Assembly (NCBI RefSeq): GCF_016907385.1
Contig: NZ_JAFBBU010000001.1
Location: forward strand, 3,038,001 to 3,102,000
From: Subtercola frigoramans
Lineage (GTDB): Bacteria; Actinomycetota; Actinomycetes; Actinomycetales; Microbacteriaceae
DNA: 64,000 nt
Direction of reading: 5' to 3'
Shown piece by piece: positions 46,060 through 55,720 of this stretch; the first letter of the stretch is position 1; each line of letters starts with the position of its first letter. The notes beneath the pieces are model-generated. The model did not search any database and was not told the DNA's origin. It saw only the letters and a list, made by a program, of their open reading frames with translations. A program made the translations under genes and the position numbers.

Positions 46060-46836
46060 TCACCCGTCGTGAACATGACGAACCGCCGAGAGTCCGCTGC
46101 GGCTTTCTGTGTGCGCGAGCGTCACCGCCCCCCAGACCGAAGCGCCCGCCGCCTGCAGCGCCCTTCGACACTCGAGCAGCGTCGCTCCGCTGGTAATCAC
46201 GTCATCGACCAGCAGAAAGTGCCGCCCCTCGAGGGTGCCTCCTGAGAAACGCCTGCGAAGCCCAAGCGCGCCCTGCAGATTGTCGCGACGGGCGGCAACC
46301 CCGAGCCCGGCCTGGTCGGCGATGACGGCGCGTACACGCAGTGTGGTTGACAGCGGCGCGGCTTCGTCTTTGCAGAAGGTGCCGCCCTTGCGCGCGCGGG
46401 CTGCGAGTAGTTCGACGGGGTTGTACCCACGCTTTCGGTACGCCGCCCGTGACGAGGGAGCCACGGTGAGGTGAAGTGGCTCGCCCGGCGGGAGCCTCGC
46501 ACGGGTCTGGGTGTATGCACTCCGGAGTGCCGGTGTGAGCGTCTCTGCCAAGACACCCACCACATCGGTGCGACCCGATTCCTTCAGCCCGGAGAGCAGG
46601 CTCGATACGACTCCGTGGTACGGGACGGCAGACCAGACCTCCAAGGGGTCTGAGCCCGGTTCGTCGACGCTGAGGTGGACCACGTCGCCTTCTCCGCCTG
46701 CGAGCGCGGTCATACACGCTCTGCACACGGAGCGGTCGGGAGCGCCGCAGCCAGCGCAGGCGACGGGCAGCACGAGTGCAAGAGCCGCGGCCAGTGCTTC
46801 GGAGAATGTGTGGGTGAGGTGTCGGAGAACGGTCAT
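46060..46836 (-). CDS. ComF family phosphoribosyltransferase-like protein
   Basis: 258 aa from the ATG at 46836. The N-terminus has a zinc-ribbon-like cysteine set, CAGCGAPDRSVCRAC (about residues 28-42), and the C-terminal PRTase domain has the PRPP motif LLVDDVITSGATLLECR and YRKRGYNPVELLA. ComF proteins are linked to DNA uptake in transformable bacteria; here no other competence gene is nearby and the name states only the family. An in-frame ATG 16 codons upstream exists, but MTVLRHLTHTF is the more usual N-terminus. Confidence 0.87.
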   Translation of the reverse strand: MTVLRHLTHTFSEALAAALALVLPVACAGCGAPDRSVCRACMTALAGGEGDVVHLSVDEPGSDPLEVWSAVPYHGVVSSLLSGLKESGRTDVVGVLAETLTPALRSAYTQTRARLPPGEPLHLTVAPSSRAAYRKRGYNPVELLAARARKGGTFCKDEAAPLSTTLRVRAVIADQAGLGVAARRDNLQGALGLRRRFSGGTLEGRHFLLVDDVITSGATLLECRRALQAAGASVWGAVTLAHTESRSGLSAVRHVHDG

Positions 46837-46952
46837 GCCGGTATTCTCGGCCGCTCGAACACTCGATCCGTTCCCACGCCACAATTCGGGGGAAGACTGA
46901 CGAAGATTCCGGATTGTGGACGACGGACGCGCATGCCTCAGGTCTGCATACC

Positions 46953-48665
46953 TCAGGTCTGCGTGGCGAGGAAGGAGATTCCCTTCGAGATCGTCTGCCA
47001 GCCGCTGCCGCGCTGCTGTTGCAGATCCCCTGCCGAGGTGAGCAGCCAGAGCCCGTCGAGACTGTTGCCGCCGCTCAGGGTGGTGGCGTTGCTCGGTACC
47101 CCGAGATTGCTTGAGATGCCTCCGATCTGCTGTGCCACAACCCGATCGTCGCCGCTGGGCGACACGGTGAGCGAAGCGACGTCGGTCTGGTCGACCCAGG
47201 TGGCATCGACCGGTGCCCCCGGGCCCGACGCGAGCACCAGGGGGTCACCGAGCCGCTGGGGGACGCCGTCTTTGTCGCGGATGATCGCGGCAACAAGAAG
47301 GCTCGGCATACCGTCTGCCACGGTGAAGGCGAGCACCCGCGTTCCGTCGCGCGAGACATCGAGGGAGACGATGTCCGATGCGCCGTTCCAGTTGACGACG
47401 ACGGAGTGGGTCGAGCCATCCTTGCCATAGGCCTGCACGGCGTTCGGGCTGCCAGCGGGAACCGACCAGACATACCCCGCGGGGTCGAGCGACGGCGCGA
47501 TGAGGCCCGGCCGGGCATCCACCAGCACAGGGTCGTTGCCACCGGGTTGCACCGCGTATACGCCGGCAGCGGTACCCACCGCGAAGACTCCCGACGACGA
47601 GGTCGCCGACAACGGGCCGAGCGCCTGGATCTTGTCGTTGACCGAACCGATGGGCACCACAGCGTTGTTCGACAGGTAGCCGAATGCCCCGGAGAGCTGC
47701 ACCAGGGCCTTGTTGTCCACCAGTGGGGTGCTGATCGGCGGGGTACCGGGAACGACCGTCACGGGGTTCTGGTTCACCGAGATCGACACGCTCGCGACCG
47801 AGGCCACGCTGCCGAGGCTCTCGTCGAGCTGGTACTGCATGCGCTGCAACGACACCTGCGACTGCGAGAGCACCTGGCTCGAGAGCGGAACGTTCGCTGT
47901 GCCGGATTCGACGACCACCGGAGACGCCTCCGTTCCGTCGGGGAAGGCGGTGACCACGGCGCCCTGCCCGAGCCACGGCGAAGGGCCCCCGAGGAGCGCT
48001 CGCACGACCCGCGTGCTCGTGGTGGTGTCTTTGGCGAACCACCGAACGTCGGGTACGAGATAGGTGTACGTCGGGTCGTAGAAGTACAACGGGTGCGAGC
48101 TGAAGACCTGGCTGAAGCGGAGCTGCTCGAGAATGATGCCGGGGTTGGCGGTGCTGATACGCCACTGCCCGTTCTCCTGCACGAAGGTGAAGGGGAGCGT
48201 CACCGATGCGGCCGAGACGCTCTCCTTGTACTCGCCGGTCTGGTCGACCTCCGCTTTCGGGCTCACGGTGACCGACATGCTGGTGTCGGAGCTCGGGGTC
48301 AGCACGGGCTGGTTCGAGGTGATGAGAACCCCGGCGTCGGGGTCCCACTGCTTGGAGAGATCGGCGGTGAGGTACTCGCGGGCGATCTCGTAGTCCTTCT
48401 GCGGGCTCGCGGCGGCCTGCAGGAATCCGTTCAGGATCTGAACCTGGTTCGCCCCCGGCGCGGGCCCGGCCGGGAGGAGGATCACGTCATTGTCATTGGG
48501 CGTTGCGCTGACCTCCTGGGCGTGCACGCTGCCGTTGTCCGGGATGCCCGTGCAGCCCGCCAGCGCGAGAACACCCGCCACCATGGTGACCGCGGCAACG
48601 GATAGCCGGAGTCTGCCCACCCTCACGCCCCGGCGCGGTCTTCTTCGTTCTTCAGACTTCATCAT
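46953..48665 (-). CDS. lpqB: Lipoprotein LpqB
   Basis: 570 aa membrane-anchored lipoprotein that in mycobacteria interacts with the sensor MtrB and affects its signalling. Signal peptide with lipobox VLALAGC (Cys about residue 37). A GerMN domain spans roughly residues 200-320, and a beta-propeller-like LpqB domain fills the C-terminal half. GGAGGGGAGCC precedes ATGATG at 48665; the gene overlaps the mtrB 3' end by 14 bp, so mtrA, mtrB and lpqB form one tightly packed operon with comF, hpf and secA following. Confidence 0.95.
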   Translation of the reverse strand: MMKSEERRRPRRGVRVGRLRLSVAAVTMVAGVLALAGCTGIPDNGSVHAQEVSATPNDNDVILLPAGPAPGANQVQILNGFLQAAASPQKDYEIAREYLTADLSKQWDPDAGVLITSNQPVLTPSSDTSMSVTVSPKAEVDQTGEYKESVSAASVTLPFTFVQENGQWRISTANPGIILEQLRFSQVFSSHPLYFYDPTYTYLVPDVRWFAKDTTTSTRVVRALLGGPSPWLGQGAVVTAFPDGTEASPVVVESGTANVPLSSQVLSQSQVSLQRMQYQLDESLGSVASVASVSISVNQNPVTVVPGTPPISTPLVDNKALVQLSGAFGYLSNNAVVPIGSVNDKIQALGPLSATSSSGVFAVGTAAGVYAVQPGGNDPVLVDARPGLIAPSLDPAGYVWSVPAGSPNAVQAYGKDGSTHSVVVNWNGASDIVSLDVSRDGTRVLAFTVADGMPSLLVAAIIRDKDGVPQRLGDPLVLASGPGAPVDATWVDQTDVASLTVSPSGDDRVVAQQIGGISSNLGVPSNATTLSGGNSLDGLWLLTSAGDLQQQRGSGWQTISKGISFLATQT

Positions 48666-50313
48666 GGCTCCCCTCCGCATCGGCGCGGCCTGTGGGCATC
48701 GGGATCGGCGAGCTCTCGAGGCGCTCCCCGCGCACGCGCGGCAGCGTGAGTCGGAACATGCTGCCCTCCCCCGGCTGCGACCACACCTCGAGCCAGCCGT
48801 TGTGCAGCGCGGCATCTTCGAGCGAGATGGCCAGTCCCAGCCCGGTGCCGCCGATCGTTCGTTTGCGCGACGGGTCTGCGCGCCAGAAACGTTCGAAGAC
48901 CCGCTCGGCGTCGGCCGCGGTCATCCCGATGCCGTGGTCGCGGACGGACAGGGCGATCGCCGAGGCAGTGCTGTCGATCGAGACGTCGATCGGCCGGCCT
49001 TCACCGTGCTCGATCGCGTTGCCGAGAAGGTTGCCGATGATGCGGCGGATGCGGCGGGCATCGAGATCGACGTCGACGTACCCGCCCGGCGTCTCGAGCC
49101 GGATGGGCGTTCCGGTGGAGTCGGCGAGGGGGCGCATCTGCTCGATCGTGTCTTCGGTGAGGTGCACAAGGCTCGTCGGTTCGATGTTGAGGTCAGCCGA
49201 GCCGGCGTCGAAACGGCTGATCTCGAGCAGGTCGTTCAACAGCGATTCGAAGCGAACAGTCTGGGTGTGCAGGAGCTCCGCCGTGCGCCCGATCGCCGGT
49301 TCGAATGATTCGCGGTGGTCGAAGAGCACGTCACCGGCCAGACGGATGGTGGTGAGGGGTGTGCGCAGCTCATGGGAGACATCGGAGACGAACCGTTGCT
49401 GCAGCTGCGAGAGCTCGGCCAGCTGGGTGATCTGGCCCTGCATGCTGTCGGCCATTCCGTTGAACGAACGCGCGAGGGTGGCGATGATGTCCTCGCCCTT
49501 CTCCGGGATGCGCACTTCGAGCTGCCCGGCGGCGAGCTTCTCGCTGGTCTCGGCGGCAACACGGATGGGGTCGATCACCAGGCGCACGATGACCCAGGCC
49601 ACGAGGGCGATCAGCAGGGTGAGCAGGAGGCCCGCGATCCAGAGGGTCTGCTGCACGAAGCGGAGGGTCTGGTCGGAGTCGGCGAGGTTGTAGCCGAGAT
49701 AGAGCTGGTACTGCCCCGCGCCCGGGATCGTGAGCGGGGTTCCGACGATGATGCCGGGCTCCGTGCCACCGGTGCCGTTGTCGAGCGCAACCGACTGCCA
49801 GTACTGGGTCTGTGTGCCGGCACCGTCGGTCACTTCGCGCCGGAGCTCAGCCGTGATGACCCCGTCGACGGTGAGAGCAGGGCTCGCGAACGGTAGGAAG
49901 GTCGTCGCACTCTGATCTTGACCCGGGGCTGCGTAGATCGCGATGAGCCGCGACGACGACGACGCCCTGATACTGGTCTGGGCCGAGTCGAGGAGCGTGC
50001 TCGCGGAGGACTCGTTCGTGGAGTCGGCCGCATCGAAGATCGACTGTGCCGCGGTCGCCGCCCGGTTCGAGTCGAGAAGCACCTGGCTCAGCCTCGACTG
50101 GAACAGATCGTTGCCGATACTGACCGAGGTGTAGATTCCCGCACCCAGGAGCGCCACCGTGGTGAGAGTGATGGTGATGATGATCGTGCGGAACTGCAGC
50201 GAACTGCGCCACGCGCCCGCAAGCTGCCGGGGCCAGGCGCGCCACTCCCGCGCGAGGAACGGCCCGATGTGGCTGCGCCTCGCCAGCTGCAGCGAGGGGC
50301 GGGTCGTCGTCAC
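48652..50313 (-). CDS. mtrB: Sensor histidine kinase MtrB
   Basis: 553 aa membrane kinase for MtrA, controlling cell-wall metabolism and division in actinobacteria. Two membrane segments (about residues 35-60 and 205-228) enclose an extracellular sensor domain; HAMP follows, then the phospho-acceptor box RFVSDVSHELRTPLTTIRLAG, an N box near NLLGNAIEHGEG, and VRDHGIGMTAADAERVFERFWR and GTGLGLAIS in the ATPase domain. The GTG at 50313 overlaps the mtrA stop by 4 bp (GTGA); the longer open frame upstream is inside mtrA and is not coding. Confidence 0.96.
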   Translation of the reverse strand: MTTTRPSLQLARRSHIGPFLAREWRAWPRQLAGAWRSSLQFRTIIITITLTTVALLGAGIYTSVSIGNDLFQSRLSQVLLDSNRAATAAQSIFDAADSTNESSASTLLDSAQTSIRASSSSRLIAIYAAPGQDQSATTFLPFASPALTVDGVITAELRREVTDGAGTQTQYWQSVALDNGTGGTEPGIIVGTPLTIPGAGQYQLYLGYNLADSDQTLRFVQQTLWIAGLLLTLLIALVAWVIVRLVIDPIRVAAETSEKLAAGQLEVRIPEKGEDIIATLARSFNGMADSMQGQITQLAELSQLQQRFVSDVSHELRTPLTTIRLAGDVLFDHRESFEPAIGRTAELLHTQTVRFESLLNDLLEISRFDAGSADLNIEPTSLVHLTEDTIEQMRPLADSTGTPIRLETPGGYVDVDLDARRIRRIIGNLLGNAIEHGEGRPIDVSIDSTASAIALSVRDHGIGMTAADAERVFERFWRADPSRKRTIGGTGLGLAISLEDAALHNGWLEVWSQPGEGSMFRLTLPRVRGERLESSPIPMPTGRADAEGSHDEV

Positions 50314-50993
50314 ACCACAGCGCCCGCGCGATAGCCGATGCCACGCACCGTCATGACGATCGCCGGGTTGTCTGGATCTTCTTCGACCTTCGCACGGAGC
50401 CGTTGCACGTGCACATTCACGAGTCGGGTGTCTGCCTTGTAGTGATAGCCCCACACCTGCTCGAGCAGCATCTCCCGCGTGAAGACCTGCTGGGGCTTCG
50501 CTGCGAGGGCGTGCAGCAGGTCGAACTCGAGGGGCGTGAGGTTGATGCGCTCGGCGCCTCGCCTGACTTCGTGGCCCTGCACGTCGAGCTCCAGGTCGCC
50601 GATGCGCAGCGAGTCGCTGCTCGACGGCTGGGGTGTCTGGCGAAGCCGGGTGCGGATGCGCGCCACCAGCTCCTTCGGGTTGAAGGGTTTCACGATGTAG
50701 TCGTCCGCGCCCGACTCGAGCCCCTTGACCACGTCTGTCGTGTCGGACTTGGCCGTGAGCATGATGATCGGAATGCCCGATTCGGCGCGGATCTGCGTGC
50801 ACACCTCGATGCCGTCCATGCCGGGGAGCATCAGGTCGAGCAACACGAGGTCGGGTTTCGACGAGGTGAAGGCCGCGAACGCCTCAGAGCCGTCGGCGCA
50901 GAACACCGGTTCGAAGTTCTCCGTTCGCAGCACGATGCCGATCATCTCGGCGAGCGCGGGATCGTCGTCGACCACCAGTATGCGAGCATCCAT
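50310..50993 (-). CDS. mtrA: Response regulator MtrA
   Basis: 227 aa OmpR-type response regulator. Receiver domain 1-115 with the acidic pocket VVDDDP, phospho-acceptor Asp53 in LVLLDLMLPGMDG and Lys in YIVKPFNPKE; winged-helix DNA-binding domain 130-227 (LTPLEFDLLHALAAKPQQVFTREMLLEQVWGY). Length and sequence match MtrA, an essential regulator in mycobacteria. The ATG at 50993 has TACTCT 7 nt upstream and lacks a ribosome binding site, so the whole mtrA-secA block may begin with a leaderless message. Confidence 0.97.
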   Translation of the reverse strand: MDARILVVDDDPALAEMIGIVLRTENFEPVFCADGSEAFAAFTSSKPDLVLLDLMLPGMDGIEVCTQIRAESGIPIIMLTAKSDTTDVVKGLESGADDYIVKPFNPKELVARIRTRLRQTPQPSSSDSLRIGDLELDVQGHEVRRGAERINLTPLEFDLLHALAAKPQQVFTREMLLEQVWGYHYKADTRLVNVHVQRLRAKVEEDPDNPAIVMTVRGIGYRAGAVV

Positions 50994-51006
50994 GGGTGTA
51001 AGAGTA
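50994..51006 (-). promoter_or_regulatory. -10 element TACTCT, probable leaderless mtrA start
   Basis: Minus-strand TACTCT (51006-51001), TACACCC, then the mtrA ATG at 50993. Confidence 0.5.
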
Positions 51007-51190
51007 CTGGAGGGTTGCCGAAAGCATCCTGCACGCCGATGGATGATCGGCGGGGCATTCACGGACACCATTCAGTTGAGCTAAACTCAGCTGGTGTTGC
51101 GGTCGTGATGTGTGTGGTCGGATTGTGCGAGCATGATGCGAAGGGCTGGGGTTGTGCGCAACCGGACGCCAGAAACGTGAGGATCCACCG

Positions 51191-52630
51191 GTGAGCGAGA
51201 ACCCCCCGAGCGGCGTGCCCCAGGGCGAGAACCCGGCGGCGCCTGTGCCGCCCATCCAACCGGCAGCTCCGGTTCCGCCCACTCGCCCCGTTGCGCCCGT
51301 GCAGCCGACGTACGGGCAGTACGCGCCGCCGCAGGCTCCCCCGGGGCCACCCGCTCCGCCAGCACCATCGGCGTACGGGCAGTACGCTCCCCCGCCGCCA
51401 TACGGGCAGCCCACCACGCCCCCGCCGGCGTACGGGCAGTATGCACCCCCGGCCTATGGCTCTCCCCCCGCCTCTGGCGCACCGCCGGTCTACGGCGCCC
51501 CACCGATCTACGGGCAGCCGGCGTACGGGCAAGCTGCGTATGGGCAACCTGCCGCGCCGCAGCCCGGCCAGCAATGGGCGCCACCGCCCAAGCCCGGGCT
51601 GGTCCCCTTGCGACCCTTGGGCTTCGGCACACTGCTCGGGTCGCCGTTCCAGGTGCTGCGGCGCAACACGGGGCCGACGGTCGGGAGTGCCCTGATCATC
51701 CAGTTCATCATCTACCTGGTCACGGGAGTGATCATCGGCGGCGCCGTGCTGCTGGCCGTCACGAGGATCAACCAGGCCTCGGCGAGCGACCAGGACGCGA
51801 TCACCGCCGGGTCGACGGTGATCATTCTGCTTTCGGCCCTCATCCCCCTGGCCGTTGGGCTGGTCGCGAGCGCACTGCTGCAGGGCATCCTGGTGATCGA
51901 GGTCTCGCGCGAGGTGCTCGGCGAGAAACGCCGGCTCGGCGAACTGTGGCGCGCGGCCGGCAAGCGCGTGTGGCCGCTGCTGCTCTGGACCCTGCTCGAA
52001 GGTGCAGCGATCGTAGTGGTGCTCGTCGTGGTCATCGGCGTGATCGTGCTGCTGGCGAGCCTCGGAACCGTGGGGATCGTGCTGTCGGTGGTCGTCGGAA
52101 TCGTTGGCTTCTTCGGGCTCCTGGCCCTCGCGGTGTGGCTCGGAACGAAGTTCGCTCTCGTACCGTGTGCGATCGTGCTCGAGAGAATGACCGTGCGCCA
52201 GGCGATGGTGCGTTCGTGGCGCCTCACGTCGCGCTCGTTCTGGAAGACGTTCGGGGTGCTCGCGCTCGTCAACGTGATCATGTACTTCGCGGCCCAGCTC
52301 GTCTCCACACCGGTCGGGCTGCTGCTCGGCCTCGGTCTCAACCTGGTCGACCCCAACGGTGCCAGCACCTCCACGGGCACCTCGACCGCCGGCCTCTCGG
52401 GTGCGGAACTCACAAACATCGTCATCACGTACCTGGTGCTCGGCGTCGTGCAACTCGTCGTGGGCGCGATCACCGCGGTGGTGCAGGCTGCTGCGGTCTC
52501 GTTGGTGTACATCGACCTGCGCATCCGCAAGGAGGGCCTCGACCTCGAGCTCATCCGGTTCGTGGAGGCGCGGCAGGCCGGGCGGGCGACCGCGAGCGAT
52601 GACCCGTTCCTGGTGACCGAGCGTCGGTGA
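51191..52630 (+). CDS. GDPD-type membrane domain protein with YGQ-repeat N-terminus
   Basis: 479 aa from the GTG at 51191 (GAGG 9 nt upstream). Residues 1-145 are a low-complexity, Pro/Tyr/Gln/Ala-rich region with at least eight YGQ or YGxPP units such as YGQYAPP, encoded at about 51310-51590. Residues 150-460 have about six membrane segments and resemble the membrane domain of glycerophosphodiester phosphodiesterase-like proteins (MVRSWRLTSRSFWKTFGVLAL is the conserved part). No catalytic GDPD domain is present. It overlaps the DUF4129 gene by 4 bp and is the first gene of the MoxR-type cluster. Confidence 0.8.
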   Translation: MSENPPSGVPQGENPAAPVPPIQPAAPVPPTRPVAPVQPTYGQYAPPQAPPGPPAPPAPSAYGQYAPPPPYGQPTTPPPAYGQYAPPAYGSPPASGAPPVYGAPPIYGQPAYGQAAYGQPAAPQPGQQWAPPPKPGLVPLRPLGFGTLLGSPFQVLRRNTGPTVGSALIIQFIIYLVTGVIIGGAVLLAVTRINQASASDQDAITAGSTVIILLSALIPLAVGLVASALLQGILVIEVSREVLGEKRRLGELWRAAGKRVWPLLLWTLLEGAAIVVVLVVVIGVIVLLASLGTVGIVLSVVVGIVGFFGLLALAVWLGTKFALVPCAIVLERMTVRQAMVRSWRLTSRSFWKTFGVLALVNVIMYFAAQLVSTPVGLLLGLGLNLVDPNGASTSTGTSTAGLSGAELTNIVITYLVLGVVQLVVGAITAVVQAAAVSLVYIDLRIRKEGLDLELIRFVEARQAGRATASDDPFLVTERR

Positions 52631-53292
52631 CCGTGGGCGTGTTGACATTCGAACCGCTGGGCCCGAGCGCTCCTGACGCACGGCAGTGGCTGCTCACCGA
52701 GCTCGCCAAGCCGGAATACGAGGCCGCCAAACCGAGCTGGCTCGACCGGGCATCCGAAGATTTTCTGAACTGGCTGTCGTCGCTTGTCGTGCCATCCGAC
52801 GGCAACCTCGGCGGGTTTCTCCCTGCCGTCGTGCTCGTCATTGTGATCGCGCTCGTGGTCATCGCGTTCATCGTGTTCGGCCGGCCCAGGCTGGCGCGAA
52901 AGGTCGCGGCCGACCAGGCCGCGCTCTTCGGGTCGCGCGACCTGCGATCCTCGGCGCAACTGCGCGCGTCGGCTGCGGCCGCCGCCGACGCCGGCGACTA
53001 CCGCACCGCACTCGAGGAGCTCTACCGCGCCCTGGCCCGCCGCCAGGCGGAACGCACGATCGTGCGGCTCACCCCCGGCACGACGGCCCACGGCTTCGCA
53101 GCCCAGGCCTCGGAGTGTTACCCGGCCCACGCCCCGGGGCTTGAGCAGGCAGCACGCACCTTCGACGACGTGCGATACCTCGGTGGGGCGGCGACACGCG
53201 AGGCCTACCTGCAGCTGGTCGCGCTCGAGAGGGAGCTCCGTGATCGGCCACCTGTCACCCGGCAGCCGGTGCTGGAGCGGGTGCTGCAGTGA
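52627..53292 (+). CDS. DUF4129 domain protein
   Basis: 221 aa with one membrane segment at about residues 62-82 (FLPAVVLVIVIALVVIAFIVF) and a cytosolic C-terminal DUF4129 domain (DYRTALEELYRALARRQAERTIVRLTPGTTAHGFAAQAS). DUF4129 proteins often accompany MoxR ATPases and transglutaminase-like proteins; their role is unknown. Starts at a GTG overlapping the previous stop by 4 bp, and its own stop overlaps the DUF4350 gene by 4 bp. Confidence 0.88.
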   Translation: MTVGVLTFEPLGPSAPDARQWLLTELAKPEYEAAKPSWLDRASEDFLNWLSSLVVPSDGNLGGFLPAVVLVIVIALVVIAFIVFGRPRLARKVAADQAALFGSRDLRSSAQLRASAAAAADAGDYRTALEELYRALARRQAERTIVRLTPGTTAHGFAAQASECYPAHAPGLEQAARTFDDVRYLGGAATREAYLQLVALERELRDRPPVTRQPVLERVLQ

Positions 53293-54611
53293 CGACGACG
53301 GATGCTCGGCCCTCCGCGACCGACGGCGCAGCTGTGGGCGGCCCGCCGCCGGGCGGAGTTCCCCCTGTCGGCGGCCCCGACGGCACCACTCGCGGTGCGC
53401 CCGACACCTCGACAGGCAACAACGGCGGGGCCGTCGTGGTTTCGTCGGGCATCCGTGCCTCGCTGCGACGCTCGGGATTCTGGATCGTCGCCGGCATCCT
53501 GGTGCTCGTCGCCAGCGTCGTTCTGCTGCTCGTGAAAGGTGTTTCGGGGACGGCGAGCGCTGCGCCCCTGTCGATCGACAGCCCGGCACCGGCGGGGAGC
53601 AGGGCGCTGGCCGAGGTGCTGCGGCAGCATGGCGTGACCGTGACGGCGGCGCACTCGCTGGCCGAGGCGCAGGCGGCAGTTTCTGCCGATTCGACGGTGC
53701 TCATCTACGACCCCGACCAGCTGCTGCCCGGTGACCGCTATACCGAGGCCGCAGCCCTCGGTAGCCGGCTCGTGCTGGTCGAGCCCGATGTGTTCGAGCT
53801 CGAAGCGCTCGCACCCACGATCGCCGCTGCGGGTGCACCCGAGTCGTCGGGCTCAGACAGCGCAACGCTGAGTGCCCAGTGCGAGTTGCCCGCTGCCCGG
53901 TCTGCCGGCACGATCAGTGTCTCTGGGACGACGTACCGCTCCGTTGGGGAGTCAGTCGTGACGGAATCCTGCTTTCCGTCGTTCGGCACCTCGTATTCTC
54001 TCGTACGGGCCGGATCGGTGACGGTGCTGGGTGCTCCCGAAGTGCTCGACAACGGGCACATCACGCTCGCAGGGAATGCAGCCCTCGCGCTTGGTCTCCT
54101 GGGCACGAGCAACAGCGTCGTCTGGTACACCCCGTCGGCGGCCGATGTCACGGCGAACGGGCCGCCCTCTCTCGGCGCCCTGACTCCGGGCTGGGTCACG
54201 CCGGCACTCAGTCTGCTCGTGCTCGTCTTCGTGGCAGGGGCTGTGTGGCGTGGGCGACGACTCGGGCCGGTGGTTGTGGAGAACCTGCCGGTGATCGTTC
54301 GGGCCAGCGAGACCATCGGTGGGCGCGCGAGACTCTACGCGCGCTCGGGTGACAGCACACACGCGCTCGATGCCCTCCGCATCGGCTCGAGTACGCGCCT
54401 GGCCGTGATGCTCGGATTGCCTCGGACGGCACCGCTCGAACTGATCATCACGCAGTGCTCGGCGGTCACGGGCATACCGGCGACCGAGGTTGCTGCCACA
54501 CTCGTGAACCAGGTGCCGGGCTCTGAGGGCGATCTCGTCGAACTCGCCCAGCGCCTCGCGGGGCTCGAGCGGGCCGTACGCGCGTCGCTCGGGCTCGGAG
54601 GGCCGTCGTGA
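53289..54611 (+). CDS. DUF4350 domain membrane protein
   Basis: 440 aa. After a 55-residue Pro/Gly/Thr-rich lead there is a membrane segment (FWIVAGILVLVASVVLLLV, about 68-86), a DUF4350 domain of the class I GATase-like fold (SPAPAGSRALAEVLRQHGVTV, then LIYDPDQLLP), a second membrane segment near residue 308 (PALSLLVLVFVAGAVWRG) and a helical C-terminus. Role unknown; it is encoded between DUF4129 and MoxR genes in many actinobacteria and may be a client or adaptor of the ATPase. GTG start with a 4-bp overlap to the previous gene. Confidence 0.88.
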   Translation: MTTTDARPSATDGAAVGGPPPGGVPPVGGPDGTTRGAPDTSTGNNGGAVVVSSGIRASLRRSGFWIVAGILVLVASVVLLLVKGVSGTASAAPLSIDSPAPAGSRALAEVLRQHGVTVTAAHSLAEAQAAVSADSTVLIYDPDQLLPGDRYTEAAALGSRLVLVEPDVFELEALAPTIAAAGAPESSGSDSATLSAQCELPAARSAGTISVSGTTYRSVGESVVTESCFPSFGTSYSLVRAGSVTVLGAPEVLDNGHITLAGNAALALGLLGTSNSVVWYTPSAADVTANGPPSLGALTPGWVTPALSLLVLVFVAGAVWRGRRLGPVVVENLPVIVRASETIGGRARLYARSGDSTHALDALRIGSSTRLAVMLGLPRTAPLELIITQCSAVTGIPATEVAATLVNQVPGSEGDLVELAQRLAGLERAVRASLGLGGPS

Positions 54612-54678
54612 TGCACTCCGATCCAGACGACTGCCACACACGAACAGGCACACACGTAATCGAACAAGGGAAACTCTG

Positions 54679-55710
54679 ATGACTGAGACCTATCCGGTGC
54701 CAGAACCGATGAGCGCTCCGGCTCAAGCTCAAGCTCCGGCCAGTGCACCGGCGAGCACCAACGATGAGCTGCGTCTCGCGCTCTCTCGAGTGCGCACTGA
54801 GGTCGGCAAGGCCGTCGTCGGGCAGGACGGAGCCGTCACCGGTCTGCTGGTGGCGCTGCTGGCCCGCGGGCACGTGCTGCTCGAAGGCGTTCCCGGTGTC
54901 GCCAAGACACTCCTCGTGCGCTCGCTCGCCTCGGCGCTCAGCCTCGACACGAAGCGGGTGCAGTTCACCCCCGACCTGATGCCGGGCGACGTCACCGGTT
55001 CGCTGGTCTACGACGGGCGTTCGGGCGAATTCGAGTTTCGTGAGGGGCCGGTGTTCACGAACATCCTGCTCGCCGACGAGATCAACCGCACACCTCCCAA
55101 GACGCAGTCGGCGCTGCTCGAGGCGATGGAGGAGCGCCAGGTGAGCGTCGACGGGGTGAGCCGCCAGCTGCCCGACCCGTTCCTCGTGGCGGCGACGATG
55201 AACCCGATCGAGTACGAGGGCACGTACATGCTGCCCGAGGCGCAGCTCGACCGGTTTCTGCTCAAGTTGACGCTCGACATTCCGGAGCGCGACGTCGAGA
55301 TCGCCGTGCTGGCGCGACACGCGGCGGGCTTCAACCCGCGGGACCTCGGCGGTGCCGGCGTGACGGCTGTGCTCGGCGCGGCCCAGCTGCACGAGGCGCA
55401 GGCGGCCGTGGCGCGCGTCGGCGCGACGGTGGATGTTCTGGCCTATGCCGTCGACCTCGCCAGGGCGACCCGGCAGAGCCCCTCGGTGAAGCTCGGCGTG
55501 AGCCCGCGCGGAAGCACGGCTCTTCTCGCGGCGGCGAAGGCGTGGGCGTGGCTCAACGGATTCGAGCGGATCACGCCCGACCACGTGCAGGCGATGGTGC
55601 TGCCGGTGTTCCGGCACCGTATCCAGCTGCGGCCCGAGGCCGAGCTCGAGGGCGTGTCTGTCGACTCGATCCTGCGCGGAGTGCTGTCGCAGGTGCAGGT
55701 GCCGATCTAG
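54679..55710 (+). CDS. MoxR family AAA+ ATPase
   Basis: 343 aa chaperone-type ATPase. Walker A GVPGVAKTLLVRSLA (about residues 74-88), Walker B ILLADEINRTPPKTQSALLEAMEE, a sensor/arginine-finger region near LPEAQLDRFLLKL, and a MoxR C-terminal lid. The 30-residue N-terminus is Pro/Ala-rich. AAGGGA lies 8 nt before the ATG. MoxR ATPases mature or assemble partner complexes, often with a DUF58/VWA protein; the DUF58 gene lies 84 bp downstream. Confidence 0.93.
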   Translation: MTETYPVPEPMSAPAQAQAPASAPASTNDELRLALSRVRTEVGKAVVGQDGAVTGLLVALLARGHVLLEGVPGVAKTLLVRSLASALSLDTKRVQFTPDLMPGDVTGSLVYDGRSGEFEFREGPVFTNILLADEINRTPPKTQSALLEAMEERQVSVDGVSRQLPDPFLVAATMNPIEYEGTYMLPEAQLDRFLLKLTLDIPERDVEIAVLARHAAGFNPRDLGGAGVTAVLGAAQLHEAQAAVARVGATVDVLAYAVDLARATRQSPSVKLGVSPRGSTALLAAAKAWAWLNGFERITPDHVQAMVLPVFRHRIQLRPEAELEGVSVDSILRGVLSQVQVPI

Positions 55711-55720
55711 GCTCTCAATT

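Noticed and set aside
46060..46836. Natural competence locus from the comF-like gene
   Set aside because: ComF-family genes next to lpqB/hpf are general in actinobacteria, and no comEA, comEC or dprA gene is seen here.
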